Part shown: piece after piece, positions 17,771 through 27,946 of the stretch
Layout: each line of letters begins with the position of its first letter
Position numbering within the stretch: the first letter of the stretch is position 1
Assembly: GCF_900091725.1 (NCBI RefSeq)
Contig: NZ_FMBW01000039.1
Span: forward strand, 124,001 to 188,000
Source of the DNA: Streptomyces sp. DvalAA-43
Lineage (GTDB): Bacteria > Actinomycetota > Actinomycetes > Streptomycetales > Streptomycetaceae
DNA length: 64,000 bases
Direction of reading: 5' to 3'
Program-made: the position numbers and the translations under genes
The notes under the pieces: generated by a model
Told to the model about the DNA's origin: nothing
Databases searched by the model: none
The model's input: only the letters and a program-made list of their open reading frames with translations

Positions 17771-18935
17771 GGGCCCACAAGCTAGGTGGAGTACGCGTCC
17801 GAGTGCCAATGGTTTTCGGCGGCCAAGGGGGCGGCGCCGTCGTGGCCGTGGCCGTTCTCGTGAAGCTCTTGCGCCAGGCCAGCGACACGTACACGAGACC
17901 GATCAGGACCGGGACTTCGATGAGCGGGCCGACGACGCCGGAGAGCGCCTGGCCGGAGGTGACGCCGAAGGTCGCGATGGCGACGGCGATGGCGAGTTCG
18001 AAGTTGTTGCCCGCCGCGGTGAACGCCAAGGTGGCCGTGCGGTCGTAGGCCAGGCCCAGAGCCTTGCCGAGGAGGAAGGTGCCGAAGAACATGATCGCGA
18101 AGTAGACGAGCAGCGGCAGTGCGATCCGGACCACGTCCAGGGGCTGCGAGGTGATCGTCTTCCCCTGGAGGGCGAACAGGATGACGATGGTGAAGAGCAG
18201 CCCGTACAGCGCCCAGGGGCCGATCCTCGGCAGGAGTTTCGCCTCGTATTTCTCGCGGCCCATCCTCTGCTCGCCGATGCGGCGGGTGAGGAAGCCGGCC
18301 AGCAGCGGGATGCCGAGGAAGATGATGACGTTCAGCGCGATGTGCCATACAGACACGTCCAGGCCCTGGCCGTCGCCGAGGTTCAGCCACCGGGGCAGCA
18401 GATCGAGGTAGAACCAGCCCAGCAGGCCGAACGCGATGACCTGGAACACGGAGTTCAGCGCCACGAGTACGGCGGCTGCTTCGCGGTCGCCGCAGGCCAG
18501 GTCGTTCCAGATGATGACCATGGCGATGCAGCGCGCGAGGCCGACGATGATCAGGCCGGTGCGGTACTCGGGCAGGTCCGGCAGGAAGATCCACGCCAGG
18601 GCGAACATGACGGCCGGACCGATGATCCAGTTGATGACCAGCGAGGACACCATCAGCGTGCGGTCGCCGGTGACGGTGTCGAGCTTGTCGTAGCGGACCT
18701 TGGCCAGGACCGGGTACATCATGACGAGCAGGCCGAGCGCGATCGGCAGGGAGATCCCGCCGATCTCGATCTTCGCCAGCGCGTCGTTCATCCCGGGGAT
18801 CAGCCGCCCCAGGCCCAGGCCGACGGCCATGGCGAGCAGGATCCACACCGCGAGGTAGCGGTCGAGGGTGGAGAGCTTCCTGACGATCGAGTCGTCCCCG
18901 GCCGCCGTGGCGGTGGTGGGTTCGGTGGAGGTCAC
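17763..18935 (-). CDS. ACR3-type arsenite efflux permease
   Basis: A 390-residue, ten-helix membrane protein of the ACR3 family. It exports arsenite, using the Cys in LARCIAMVIIW (fourth helix), the residue known to be essential in the family. GNNFELAIAVAIATFG is a second conserved stretch. The GTG at 18935 overlaps the arsR stop (GTGA), giving tight coupling to the regulator. The last 30 residues (TATATTAPPPWPPKTIGTRT) are low-complexity and do not look like the usual ACR3 end. A small frame change near the 3' end, where the gene runs into the MFS gene, is possible. Confidence 0.93.
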   Translation of the reverse strand: MTSTEPTTATAAGDDSIVRKLSTLDRYLAVWILLAMAVGLGLGRLIPGMNDALAKIEIGGISLPIALGLLVMMYPVLAKVRYDKLDTVTGDRTLMVSSLVINWIIGPAVMFALAWIFLPDLPEYRTGLIIVGLARCIAMVIIWNDLACGDREAAAVLVALNSVFQVIAFGLLGWFYLDLLPRWLNLGDGQGLDVSVWHIALNVIIFLGIPLLAGFLTRRIGEQRMGREKYEAKLLPRIGPWALYGLLFTIVILFALQGKTITSQPLDVVRIALPLLVYFAIMFFGTFLLGKALGLAYDRTATLAFTAAGNNFELAIAVAIATFGVTSGQALSGVVGPLIEVPVLIGLVYVSLAWRKSFTRTATATTAPPPWPPKTIGTRTRTPPSLWARD

Positions 18936-19240
18936 GGGCAGGCCCTCTTGTTCCCGGCTGCGGTACGGGCGGACTCGGCCAGCGCCGCGAACTGCTCGGA
19001 CAGACCGGCCAGGACCTCGGGCTTGAGCCTGTAGTAGGTGAAGCGGCCGCACGGCTCGGTCTCCACCAGTCCGGCCTCGCGCAGCACCTTCAGGTGGTTG
19101 GACAGGTTGGTCTGCTTCGCGCCGGTCTCCTCGATCAGATGCGTCGTGCAGAGCGTCTCGCGGGCCAGCAGGGTCACGATCTTCAGGCGGAGCGGATCGC
19201 CCAGCGCCCGGATCAGATCAGGATCGACTGAAGTCAGCAT
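18932..19240 (-). CDS. arsR: ArsR/SmtB-family arsenic-responsive repressor
   Basis: A 102-residue winged-helix repressor. The recognition helix region is TGAKQTNLSNHLKVLREAGL and the wing is CGRFTYYRLKP. Cysteines occur at 31 (ETLCTT), 64 (EPCGR) and 101 (RACP). The classical CVC pair of plasmid ArsR is missing, so As(III) would be bound by a different Cys set, as is known for several actinobacterial ArsR proteins. It leads the leftward ars operon and faces arsC across a 90-bp promoter region with inverted repeats. It should repress both directions until As(III) binds. Confidence 0.92.
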   Translation of the reverse strand: MLTSVDPDLIRALGDPLRLKIVTLLARETLCTTHLIEETGAKQTNLSNHLKVLREAGLVETEPCGRFTYYRLKPEVLAGLSEQFAALAESARTAAGNKRACP

Positions 19241-19264
19241 GGACTGATACTTTCACATCACCAC

Positions 19265-19294
19265 CCGCTGATACCAGCGGAGGCTGATGTCAGC
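19265..19294. promoter_or_regulatory. Inverted repeats in the arsR-arsC promoter region
   Basis: CCGCTG-ATAC-CAGCGG (19265-19280) and GCTGA-TG-TCAGC (19283-19294) are two adjacent inverted repeats sharing the half-site GCTGA. They lie between arsR (start 19240) and arsC (start 19331). Their place and symmetry fit an ArsR operator controlling both genes. Confidence 0.55.
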
Positions 19295-19330
19295 GGCGAC
19301 TGGCGCCGCCGTGAGACGAGAGGGTTCGCC

Positions 19331-19765
19331 ATGCCCGAGACCGTGCCCGAGACCGCCGGAAAGCCGTCCGTCCTGTTCGTCTGCGTCCACAACGCCGGCC
19401 GCTCCCAGATGGCCGCCGCCTGGCTGACCCATCTGGCCGGGGACCGCATCGAGGTCCGTTCCGCGGGCTCCGACCCCGGCGCGGCCGTCAATCCCGCCGC
19501 CGTCGAGGCGATGGCCGAGGTCGGCATCGACATCTCCGCCGAGACCCCGAAGATCCTCACGACCGACGCCGTCCGCGCGTCCGATGTGTGCATCACCATG
19601 GGCTGCGGTGACACCTGCCCCGTATTCCCCGGCAAGCGCTACCTCGACTGGCAGCTCGACGACCCCGCCGGACAGGGCGTGGCGGCCGTCCGCCCCATCC
19701 GCGACGAGATCAGGACCCTCGTCGAGGAGCTGATCGCCGAGCTGGCACCGCGCACCGAGCGGTGA
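19331..19765 (+). CDS. arsC: Arsenate reductase, low-molecular-weight phosphatase type
   Basis: A 144-residue enzyme that reduces arsenate to arsenite for export by ACR3. The P-loop CVHNAGRS near residues 18-25 is the CX5R active site. Two further Cys in ITMGCGDTCPVFPGK match the redox relay of thioredoxin- or mycothiol-linked ArsC enzymes. LDWQLDDPAGQ carries the expected acid. A GAGAGG ribosome site precedes the ATG. It is transcribed away from arsR, so reductase and pump are made from opposite strands of one control region. Confidence 0.93.
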   Translation: MPETVPETAGKPSVLFVCVHNAGRSQMAAAWLTHLAGDRIEVRSAGSDPGAAVNPAAVEAMAEVGIDISAETPKILTTDAVRASDVCITMGCGDTCPVFPGKRYLDWQLDDPAGQGVAAVRPIRDEIRTLVEELIAELAPRTER

Positions 19766-19929
19766 GCGGGAGACGTCCCCGATCCGGACGGGGACGCGGA
19801 CAGACGGCCGGACGAGGCCGGGAAGCGGACCGGAGCGCCGGGGAAGGGTTCCGGCCCTCGGGGAGCCGGGGCGCTGCCGGGCCACCGCCCGTACCTCGAT
19901 CCTCGCGCGGCGCCACACGGTTCGCATCC

Positions 19930-19964
19930 GGATCGGCCCGCCGCGCAGGGCGGCGGGCCGATCC
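19930..19964. terminator. Bidirectional terminator between arsC and htpG
   Basis: A perfect 15-bp stem, 19930-19944 with 19950-19964 (arms GGATCGGCCCGCCGC and complement), has the 5-nt loop GCAGG. It lies between the converging arsC and htpG stops, so it can end both transcripts. The remaining 19766-20051 sequence shows no gene. Confidence 0.8.
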
Positions 19965-20051
19965 AGCAGGTGAGCCGATCCGGCCGAGGTGCCGCTCAGC
20001 GCACCAGGGGCGAGGACGCGCCGGCCCGGACGGGCGGGAGCGACCGCGCGT

Positions 20052-22001
<1,950 letters not shown>

Positions 22002-22100
22002 AATGCGTGATTCCCTCTCAGTTCCGCGGACTGGGATGTGGCCAGAGCACTTTAGATCAGCCGGTCATCATGCCGGGAGCGAGTGGTTCAGAATGAGCGG

Positions 22101-22595
22101 ATGAAGCGAAGAGCCGAAGGCGAGGGCGCGGCGGGTCCGCGGTCCGGAGCCCCGCGGTCGATACGGGCGTACGGGGCGGCCGGCCTGGCCGAAGCGGCCG
22201 TACTGCTGCTCAGCGGGTGCGACGCCCTCAACACCGACAAGACCCCCGAGCGCGTCAGGAACGGCACCTCCGAGCTCGATCTGACCGTCACCGGGCGCCC
22301 CACCCCCGGCACCCTCACCACCGCCGAGCACGTCCTGGCCCGGCTCAGGGCCCGTGACGCCGAGGGCCTGACCGAGCTCGCCGTGGAGGGCGGCAGCACG
22401 AAGGAGGACGCGCGGCGATGGGTGACCCGTTGGGGCGGCGCAGCCCAGCGCCCGGTCACCGCGGACTTCCTGCTCGGCGAGAGAGAGGCCTCCGTCGATC
22501 TCCGTTTCACGGGCGAACGGACACCGTTGACCCTGCGGCTGAAGGACAACGACTACGACGACGAGTTCCGGGTGTTCCTCCAGGAGGACCGGTGA
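22101..22595 (+). CDS. Small putative lipoprotein of unknown function
   Basis: The protein has about 164 residues from ATG 22101; a GTG at 22083 with GGGAG nearby would add six. After a basic start (MKRRAEGEG) a weakly hydrophobic stretch ends in the lipobox LLSGC, suggesting a lipid-anchored protein. The mature part (LTVTGRPTPGTLTTAEHVLARLRARDAEGL) is short and acidic, ends FRVFLQEDR, and resembles small Streptomyces lipoproteins of unknown role. It diverges from htpG across about 100 bp. Confidence 0.7.
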   Translation: MKRRAEGEGAAGPRSGAPRSIRAYGAAGLAEAAVLLLSGCDALNTDKTPERVRNGTSELDLTVTGRPTPGTLTTAEHVLARLRARDAEGLTELAVEGGSTKEDARRWVTRWGGAAQRPVTADFLLGEREASVDLRFTGERTPLTLRLKDNDYDDEFRVFLQEDR

Positions 22596-22628
22596 GAAAG
22601 CCCTCAGGGCCTCCCGGCACGGCCATCC

Positions 22629-23432
22629 TCAGCCCGGCGCCACCGCGTAGCCGTCGGCCGTCCAGCCGCCGTCGCTGACCATCACCTGCCCCGTGATGTT
22701 CGCGGACACCCCGGAGGAGAGGAAGAGGGCGAGATGCGCGATGTCCTGCGGGGTGCCGAGGCGGCCGCGCGGGGTGCGGCGGCGCAGCGCCCGCGTGTCG
22801 AGCCGCCCGGCGTCGGAGAGCCGGGTCAGCAGCTCGGTCTCGACGTACCCGGGTGCGAGCGCGTTGACCCGGATGCCGGACGGGGCCCACTCGACGGCCA
22901 GGACCTTGGTGAGGGCGGCGACGGCGGCCTTGGTCGCGCAGTACGCCGCGCGCTCGGGCCCTGCGGTCACCCCGTACATCGACGAGGTGGTGAGGACGAC
23001 GCCTCCGTCGCCCTCGCGCATGACGCGGGCGGCGGCGCGGGCGCAGACGAAGACGCCGGTGAGGTTGACGTCCAACGCGGTGTTCCAGCGGTCCAGTTCG
23101 AGGTCGAGGGAGGGCGCGTTGGCGGACACACCGGCGTTGGCGACCATGACGGACAGCTCCCCGGTCCGGGCGGTGAACGCGGTGAGCGCAGCCGTCACGG
23201 CGTCCTGGTCGCTCACCGGGGCCGTGGCCGTCGCGATCACCTGCCCGGGGCGACCCTCGGCCAGTGCGGGCCGCACCCGGTCCAGTTCGTCGCCGTCGAT
23301 GTCGAGCAGCAGCACATGGCACCCGGCGCGTACGTACGCCTCGGCCATCGCCAGGCCCAGGCCGCGCGCGGCGCCGGTGACGCATACGGACCTGCCGTCC
23401 AGGTCGGGGTAGACCGCCGCTTCCGTCGTCAT
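22629..23432 (-). CDS. Short-chain dehydrogenase/reductase
   Basis: A 267-residue classical SDR. The cofactor motif TGAARGLG is at residues 20-27, NAG is at about 119, the catalytic Ser is in TTSSMYGV, and YCATK gives Tyr and Lys. The acidic residue after strand 2 (LLLDIDGDEL) favours NAD(H). It is the last of four leftward genes (VOC, GntR, SDR, SDR) opposite the 2-oxo-acid dehydrogenase genes. A sugar-acid or alcohol oxidation feeding the E1/E2 enzymes is plausible, but the substrate is unknown. Confidence 0.9.
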   Translation of the reverse strand: MTTEAAVYPDLDGRSVCVTGAARGLGLAMAEAYVRAGCHVLLLDIDGDELDRVRPALAEGRPGQVIATATAPVSDQDAVTAALTAFTARTGELSVMVANAGVSANAPSLDLELDRWNTALDVNLTGVFVCARAAARVMREGDGGVVLTTSSMYGVTAGPERAAYCATKAAVAALTKVLAVEWAPSGIRVNALAPGYVETELLTRLSDAGRLDTRALRRRTPRGRLGTPQDIAHLALFLSSGVSANITGQVMVSDGGWTADGYAVAPG

Positions 23433-23489
23433 GTTCCGTTCCGTTCCCGCTCGCTGTGCCGGTTTCGCCCTCGGTGCTTCCGGTCCTGC

Positions 23490-24272
23490 TCAGACCATGT
23501 GCATTCCGCCGTTGACATGGATGACCTCGCCCTGCACGAAACTCGCCGCGGGTGAGCACAGGAAGGTGACGACGGAGGCCACTTCCTCCGGCCGGCCCAG
23601 GCGGCCGAGGGGCGTGGTGGCCAGAGCGGTGTCGCCGCGCTCGGCGACGTAGTCGCGGGTCATGGAGGTCTCGATGATTCCGGGCGAGACCATGTTGATC
23701 CGTGCCCTGGAGCCGAGTTCCCAGGCGAGGCTGCGGGAGAAGGCGAGCAGCGCGCCCTTGGTCGCCGCGTAGTGCGCGTGCCGGACGCTGCCGCGGTGGC
23801 CGGCCATGGAGGTCAGATTGACGATGCTGCCGCCTTCGTTGAGGTGGGGCAGGACCGCGCGGGTGAGGTAGAAGACGCCGTTGAGATTGACCGAGATGAC
23901 GGCGTTCCACTGCTCGTCGGTCATGTCGGCGACGGCCTGCTCCGGATAGATCCCGGCGGCGGGCACCAGGAAGTCGACCGAGCCGAACGCCTCGACGGCG
24001 GCGGCGACGAACGCGTTGTTGCTCTCCGGCGAGGCCGCGTCCAGGGTCCGGGTGAGCACGGTCGCGCCGGTGGGGTCGAGCGTCGCGGCGAACTCCTCCA
24101 GCGCCCCGGCGTTCAGGTCGCCGAGCACCAGGCCGGCGCCGGCCGCGTGGAACTGGCGGGCCACCTCGCGGGCGATGCCGCCGCCCGCGCCGGACAGGAG
24201 GAGGGTCCGGCCCTCGAAGGGGCGGGCGTCAGTCCGCGGAGCCTGCTGCGTCTGCTGTGTGGTCGTTGTCAT
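23490..24272 (-). CDS. Short-chain dehydrogenase/reductase, GntR-linked
   Basis: From ATG 24272 the protein has 260 residues. It starts with a polar MTTTTQQTQQAPRTDAR tail. The glycine motif is SGAGGGIAREV instead of the usual TGxxxGIG (Ser replaces Thr). The catalytic set is NLTSMAGH, HYAATKGAL and GIIETSM. VLGDLNAGA indicates NAD preference. The start lies 44 bp inside the end of the GntR gene in another frame, so the two are translationally coupled. It is a second, divergent SDR of the cluster rather than a recent duplicate. Confidence 0.9.
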   Translation of the reverse strand: MTTTTQQTQQAPRTDARPFEGRTLLLSGAGGGIAREVARQFHAAGAGLVLGDLNAGALEEFAATLDPTGATVLTRTLDAASPESNNAFVAAAVEAFGSVDFLVPAAGIYPEQAVADMTDEQWNAVISVNLNGVFYLTRAVLPHLNEGGSIVNLTSMAGHRGSVRHAHYAATKGALLAFSRSLAWELGSRARINMVSPGIIETSMTRDYVAERGDTALATTPLGRLGRPEEVASVVTFLCSPAASFVQGEVIHVNGGMHMV

Positions 24273-24972
24273 GGTCGTCCTCTGTGAACAGTTCGGGATG
24301 TCGGGCCAGCTCCAGCCGCGTACGGCGGATGTGGCCGGTGAGAAAACGTTCGGCGTCGACGGTGTCGGCCCGCTTGATCGCATCGATGATCAGGCGGTGC
24401 TCGGCGTGGATCAGTTCCCAGCCGCTGTCGCCCGCGAGCCGGGCGAAGGCGCGGCGGTAGTGCTGTGTGGTGTTCCAGAAGCGGTCGACCATGGCGGTGA
24501 TCTGGGTGACCCGGCATCCGGCGTAGGTGAGCAGGTGCAACCGGCCGTCGAGGGCCAGGAAGCGGTCCACATCGGTGGTCAGCTCGATCTGCCGGGCGAT
24601 CGTCTCCAGTTCGGCGACCTGCTCGGCGGAGAGGTGCGGAATGCTCTCGCCGAGGGCGAGCGGTTCCAGGCGTTCGCGGATCTTGTAGACGCCCTCGCAC
24701 TCCGCCATGTCCATTCTGGAGACCCAGGCGCCGCTGTTGGACTTCACGACGGTCAGGCCCTCGGCCGCCAGTATCCGCAGGGCCTCGCGCACCGGCAGCC
24801 GGCTGGCGCCGAGCTGTGCGGCGACCTGCTCCTGCATGATCCGTGCGCCGGGGCGCAGTTCACCGCTCAGGATGGCGGCGCGCAGATGGTCCGCGACGCG
24901 CTGGCTGGCGACGGCGGCCCCGGCGGAATCGGATCCGGAGGAGTCGGATCCGGTGGTCGGCTTACGAGACAT
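24229..24972 (-). CDS. GntR-family regulator (FCD type)
   Basis: A 247-residue regulator. The N-terminal winged helix (VADHLRAAILSGELRPGARI, then LGASRLPVREALRIL) is followed by an all-helical FCD effector domain. That domain has the expected metal-binding Asp/His set (LDGRLHLLTY, HAEHRLI, LTGHIRRTR). The N-tail is Ser/Gly/Asp-rich and the C-tail is acidic (EDDHDNDHTADA). Being embedded in the operon, it probably controls its own genes and the divergent E1/E2/MFS genes, with the two ATGGATCCAT sites as candidate operators. FCD regulators usually sense small carboxylic acids. Confidence 0.9.
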   Translation of the reverse strand: MSRKPTTGSDSSGSDSAGAAVASQRVADHLRAAILSGELRPGARIMQEQVAAQLGASRLPVREALRILAAEGLTVVKSNSGAWVSRMDMAECEGVYKIRERLEPLALGESIPHLSAEQVAELETIARQIELTTDVDRFLALDGRLHLLTYAGCRVTQITAMVDRFWNTTQHYRRAFARLAGDSGWELIHAEHRLIIDAIKRADTVDAERFLTGHIRRTRLELARHPELFTEDDHDNDHTADAAGSAD

Positions 24973-25005
24973 GGTTCTCCCTGGTGCGGTGGCGCGGCGG
25001 CGCGT

Positions 25006-25560
25006 TCAGACGGAAGGCTGCCACAGCCGTACCGGTGAGTCGGCCTCGTACCGCTTGCCGTCCGGGTAGGAGACCAGTTCCAGCTGCATCCCCCAGGGGG
25101 CGAGGAAGTAGACCCAGCGCTGCCCCTCGCTCGGGCCCGAACTGGCCGTGGGTTCGCCCAGGATCCGTACGCCGTGCTGCCGCAGATGTGCCACGGCGGC
25201 GTCGAGGTCGGTGACGTAGAAGGCGAGATGGTGGCCGCCGATGTCGCTGTTGCACGGCGGTCGCGTCTCCTGCCCGGGTGCCTCGTACTCGAAGATCTCG
25301 AAGTTCGGGCCACCGGCGCAGCGGAAGAAGCGCAGCTCGCGCATCACGGCGCGCGGATGCACGCCCAGGTGGTCGCTCATCCAGGTGCCGTCGGAGTGGA
25401 AGGGGCCGAGCGAGTAGACGTGCTCGCAGCCGATCACCTCGACGAAGAACCGGGTCGCCTCTTCGAGGTCGGGAACGGTGAAGCCGATGTGCTCGACGCC
25501 GGCGAGACCGGGAAGCCCTCGCCACCGATCACCCGTTGAATGGATCCATCTATCCGCCAT
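25006..25560 (-). CDS. VOC (glyoxalase/dioxygenase-like) metalloprotein
   Basis: A 184-residue vicinal-oxygen-chelate protein from ATG 25560; a GTG at 25569 would add three residues. Metal ligands can be proposed: His in GVEHIGFTV, His in GGHHLAFYV, and Glu in QLELVSYP, the usual H-H-E triad. It ends LVSYPDGKRYEADSP. Members act as isomerases, lyases or extradiol dioxygenases. First gene of the leftward operon, 33 bp ahead of the GntR gene. One of the ATGGATCCAT palindromes lies inside its codons 4-7. Confidence 0.87.
   Translation of the reverse strand: MADRWIHSTGDRWRGLPGLAGVEHIGFTVPDLEEATRFFVEVIGCEHVYSLGPFHSDGTWMSDHLGVHPRAVMRELRFFRCAGGPNFEIFEYEAPGQETRPPCNSDIGGHHLAFYVTDLDAAVAHLRQHGVRILGEPTASSGPSEGQRWVYFLAPWGMQLELVSYPDGKRYEADSPVRLWQPSV
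25540..25549. promoter_or_regulatory. ATGGATCCAT palindrome, copy 1
   Basis: A perfect 10-bp palindrome just inside the start of the VOC gene. The same 10 bp recur at 25648-25657, 108 bp away, on the other side of the divergent promoter. It is a candidate operator for the GntR-type regulator encoded next door; binding here would block the leftward start of transcription or early elongation. Confidence 0.5.
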
Positions 25561-25647
25561 GCATCTCACATTGCGCCGCCATAGGTGCGGTAGTCAATGG
25601 GCACTCCCGAAATCTGAACGTAACGTTCCGGTCACGAGGTATTGGCT

Positions 25648-25657
25648 ATGGATCCAT
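25648..25657. promoter_or_regulatory. ATGGATCCAT palindrome, copy 2
   Basis: The second exact copy of the 10-bp palindrome, 42 bp upstream of the E1 start at 25699. Together with copy 1 it brackets the divergent promoter region. The equal pair is the main evidence that it is a regulator site and not chance. Confidence 0.5.
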
Positions 25658-25698
25658 TCACTGCGACAGTGCTCACCGAATCACACAGGAGAGTGCTC

Positions 25699-27909
25699 AT
25701 GCCCACACACCGGAAACTGGCCCCCGCCTCACCCTGGACCGAGGTGACGGCGACCAAGAAGGACTGGCAGGGCGCGGACCCGCGGCTGCTGACCTCGATG
25801 TTCACCCAGACCCTGCTGATCAGGACCTTCGAGGAGTACGTACTCGACCTCGCGGGCCAGGGACTGGTCCATGGACCGGCGCACTCCAGCATCGGGCAGG
25901 AGGGCGGCGCCGTCGGCTCCGTGCTCCCGCTGACCGGAGCCGACTTCGTCGGCGGCTCGCACCGGGGACACCACCAGTTCCTGGCGAAGGCACTGGGGTA
26001 CGTCGCGCCCGACGGCATCGACCTGCGCCGTCCCGTCGACGCCGGGGTGCGCACCGTCCTGCAGCGCAGCCTGGCCGAGATCTGCGGCCTGGCCAGGGGC
26101 TTCTGCCGGGGACGCGGCGGATCCATGCATCTGCAGTGGCGCGAGGCCGGGGCCATGGGCACCAATGCGATCGTCGGCGGCGGCGTGCCGCAGGCGGCCG
26201 GGTTCGCCTGGTCGGCGCGGCAGGCCGGCACCGATGCCGTCTCGGTGACCTACTTCGGGGACGGCGCGGTCAACATCGGCTCCGTGCTGGAGACGATGAA
26301 CCTCGCGGCCGCCTGGAAGCTGCCGGTCTGCTTCTTCATCGAGAACAACAAGTACGCCGTCTCCACCCACGTGGACGAGGCGACGGCCGAGCCCCGGCTC
26401 TCGGCGCGCGGCCTGGGCTTCAACATCCCCAGCTGGCGCGTGGACGGCATGGATCCGCTCGCCGTGCACCTCGCCATGAGCGAGGCCGTGGACCACATGC
26501 GGGCCGGTCACGGGCCGACGATCGTCGAGGCCGAGGTCTACCGCTTCTTCCACCAGAACGGCCCGTTCCCCGGCAGCGCGTTCGGCTACCGCACCAAGGA
26601 CGAGGAGAAGGAGTGGCGGGCCCGCGACCCGCTGGCCCTCGTCTCGCGGCAGCTCGTCGAGAACGGCGTCCTGAGCGCCGACGAGATCGAGGAGTGCACC
26701 GCGCGGGCCAAGGCGGTCATGGCCGCCATCGGCGACGAACTGCTGGAACCCGACCCCGACGGCAAGCCCGGCACCCGCCGCATCCGGCCCGCCGAATGGC
26801 CCGACCCGTCCTTCCGTGACGTCGGGGTGCGCGGCGACCTCAGCGAGTTCGACGGCGTACGCCTCGCCGACACCCGCACCGACTCCGACACCGGGCCGGA
26901 TGCCTTCCAAGGGCGCCTGGAACAGCGGAAGTTCATCGACGTCGTGGCCGAGGTGATGAGCCGGCGCATGGCCGAGGACGATTCGGTCGTCGTCATGGGC
27001 GAGGACGTGCACCGGCTCAAGGGCGGCACCAACGGTGCGACCAAGGGCCTGGCCGAGGCTCACCCGGACCGGGTCCTGGGCACGCCGATCAGCGAGAACG
27101 CCTTCGCCGGGCTCGCGGGCGGCATCGCGCTCGACGGCCGGTACAAGCCGGTGGTGGAGTTCATGTACGCCGACTTCATGTGGGTCGCGGCCGACCAGAT
27201 CTTCAACCAGATCGGCAAGGCCCGGCACATGTTCGGCGGCGACGGGCAGGGGTCCGGCGTCCCGCTCGTCCTGCGCAGCAAGGTCGCCATGGGCACCGGC
27301 TACGGCTCCCAGCACTCCATGGACCCGGCGGGAATCCTCGCCACGGCCCCCGGCTGGCGGATCGTCGCCCCGTCCACGCCCTTCGACTACGTCGGCCTGA
27401 TGAACTCCGCGCTGACCTGCAAGGACCCGGTCGTCGTACTGGAACACACCGATCTGTACAACTCGGTCGGTCCGGGCCCGGTGGACGACCTCGACTACTG
27501 CCTGCCCGTGGGGAAGGCGGCCGTGCGCCGCACCGGATCGCGGATCACGATCGTGACGTACCTGGCGATGACCAACTACGTCCTGGAGGCCGTCGAGCAA
27601 CTGGGCCTGGACGCCGAGGTCATCGACCTGCGCTGGCTGGACCGCGCCAGTCTCGACTGGGACACCCTCGGCGCGAGCATCCGGAAGACCAACAACGTGC
27701 TCATCGCCGAACAGGGCCCCGTGGGCACCTCGTACGGCGGCTGGCTGTCAGACGAGATCCAGCGCCGCTGGTTCGACTGGCTCGACCAGCCGGTGGAGCG
27801 CGTCCAGGCCGGCGAGTCCTCGCCCAGCATCAGCAAGGTGCTGGAGCGGGCGGCCATCGCACGGACCGAAGAGGTCGTGGCCGCGCTCCAGCGGGTCACC
27901 GGGAACTGA
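25699..27909 (+). CDS. 2-oxo-acid dehydrogenase E1, fused alpha and beta subunits
   Basis: A 736-residue thiamine-diphosphate enzyme that decarboxylates a 2-oxo acid and passes the acyl group to E2 lipoate. Residues 1-340 are the alpha part, with the cofactor motif GDGAVNIG ... ENNKYAVST. Residues from about 390 are the beta part (VVVMGEDVHRLKGGTNGATKGL, PISENAFAGLAGGIAL, VVLEHTDLY). The two are joined by a linker rich in Asp, Pro and Arg. Most relatives keep alpha and beta in separate genes. AGGAGA seven bases before ATG 25699 fixes the start; ATG 25648 upstream lacks a site. No E3 gene is nearby, so a shared lipoamide dehydrogenase must serve. Confidence 0.92.
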   Translation: MPTHRKLAPASPWTEVTATKKDWQGADPRLLTSMFTQTLLIRTFEEYVLDLAGQGLVHGPAHSSIGQEGGAVGSVLPLTGADFVGGSHRGHHQFLAKALGYVAPDGIDLRRPVDAGVRTVLQRSLAEICGLARGFCRGRGGSMHLQWREAGAMGTNAIVGGGVPQAAGFAWSARQAGTDAVSVTYFGDGAVNIGSVLETMNLAAAWKLPVCFFIENNKYAVSTHVDEATAEPRLSARGLGFNIPSWRVDGMDPLAVHLAMSEAVDHMRAGHGPTIVEAEVYRFFHQNGPFPGSAFGYRTKDEEKEWRARDPLALVSRQLVENGVLSADEIEECTARAKAVMAAIGDELLEPDPDGKPGTRRIRPAEWPDPSFRDVGVRGDLSEFDGVRLADTRTDSDTGPDAFQGRLEQRKFIDVVAEVMSRRMAEDDSVVVMGEDVHRLKGGTNGATKGLAEAHPDRVLGTPISENAFAGLAGGIALDGRYKPVVEFMYADFMWVAADQIFNQIGKARHMFGGDGQGSGVPLVLRSKVAMGTGYGSQHSMDPAGILATAPGWRIVAPSTPFDYVGLMNSALTCKDPVVVLEHTDLYNSVGPGPVDDLDYCLPVGKAAVRRTGSRITIVTYLAMTNYVLEAVEQLGLDAEVIDLRWLDRASLDWDTLGASIRKTNNVLIAEQGPVGTSYGGWLSDEIQRRWFDWLDQPVERVQAGESSPSISKVLERAAIARTEEVVAALQRVTGN

Positions 27910-27946
27910 CCCTCCCCGCACGAGAGAACACCCAGGAGGGTTGATC

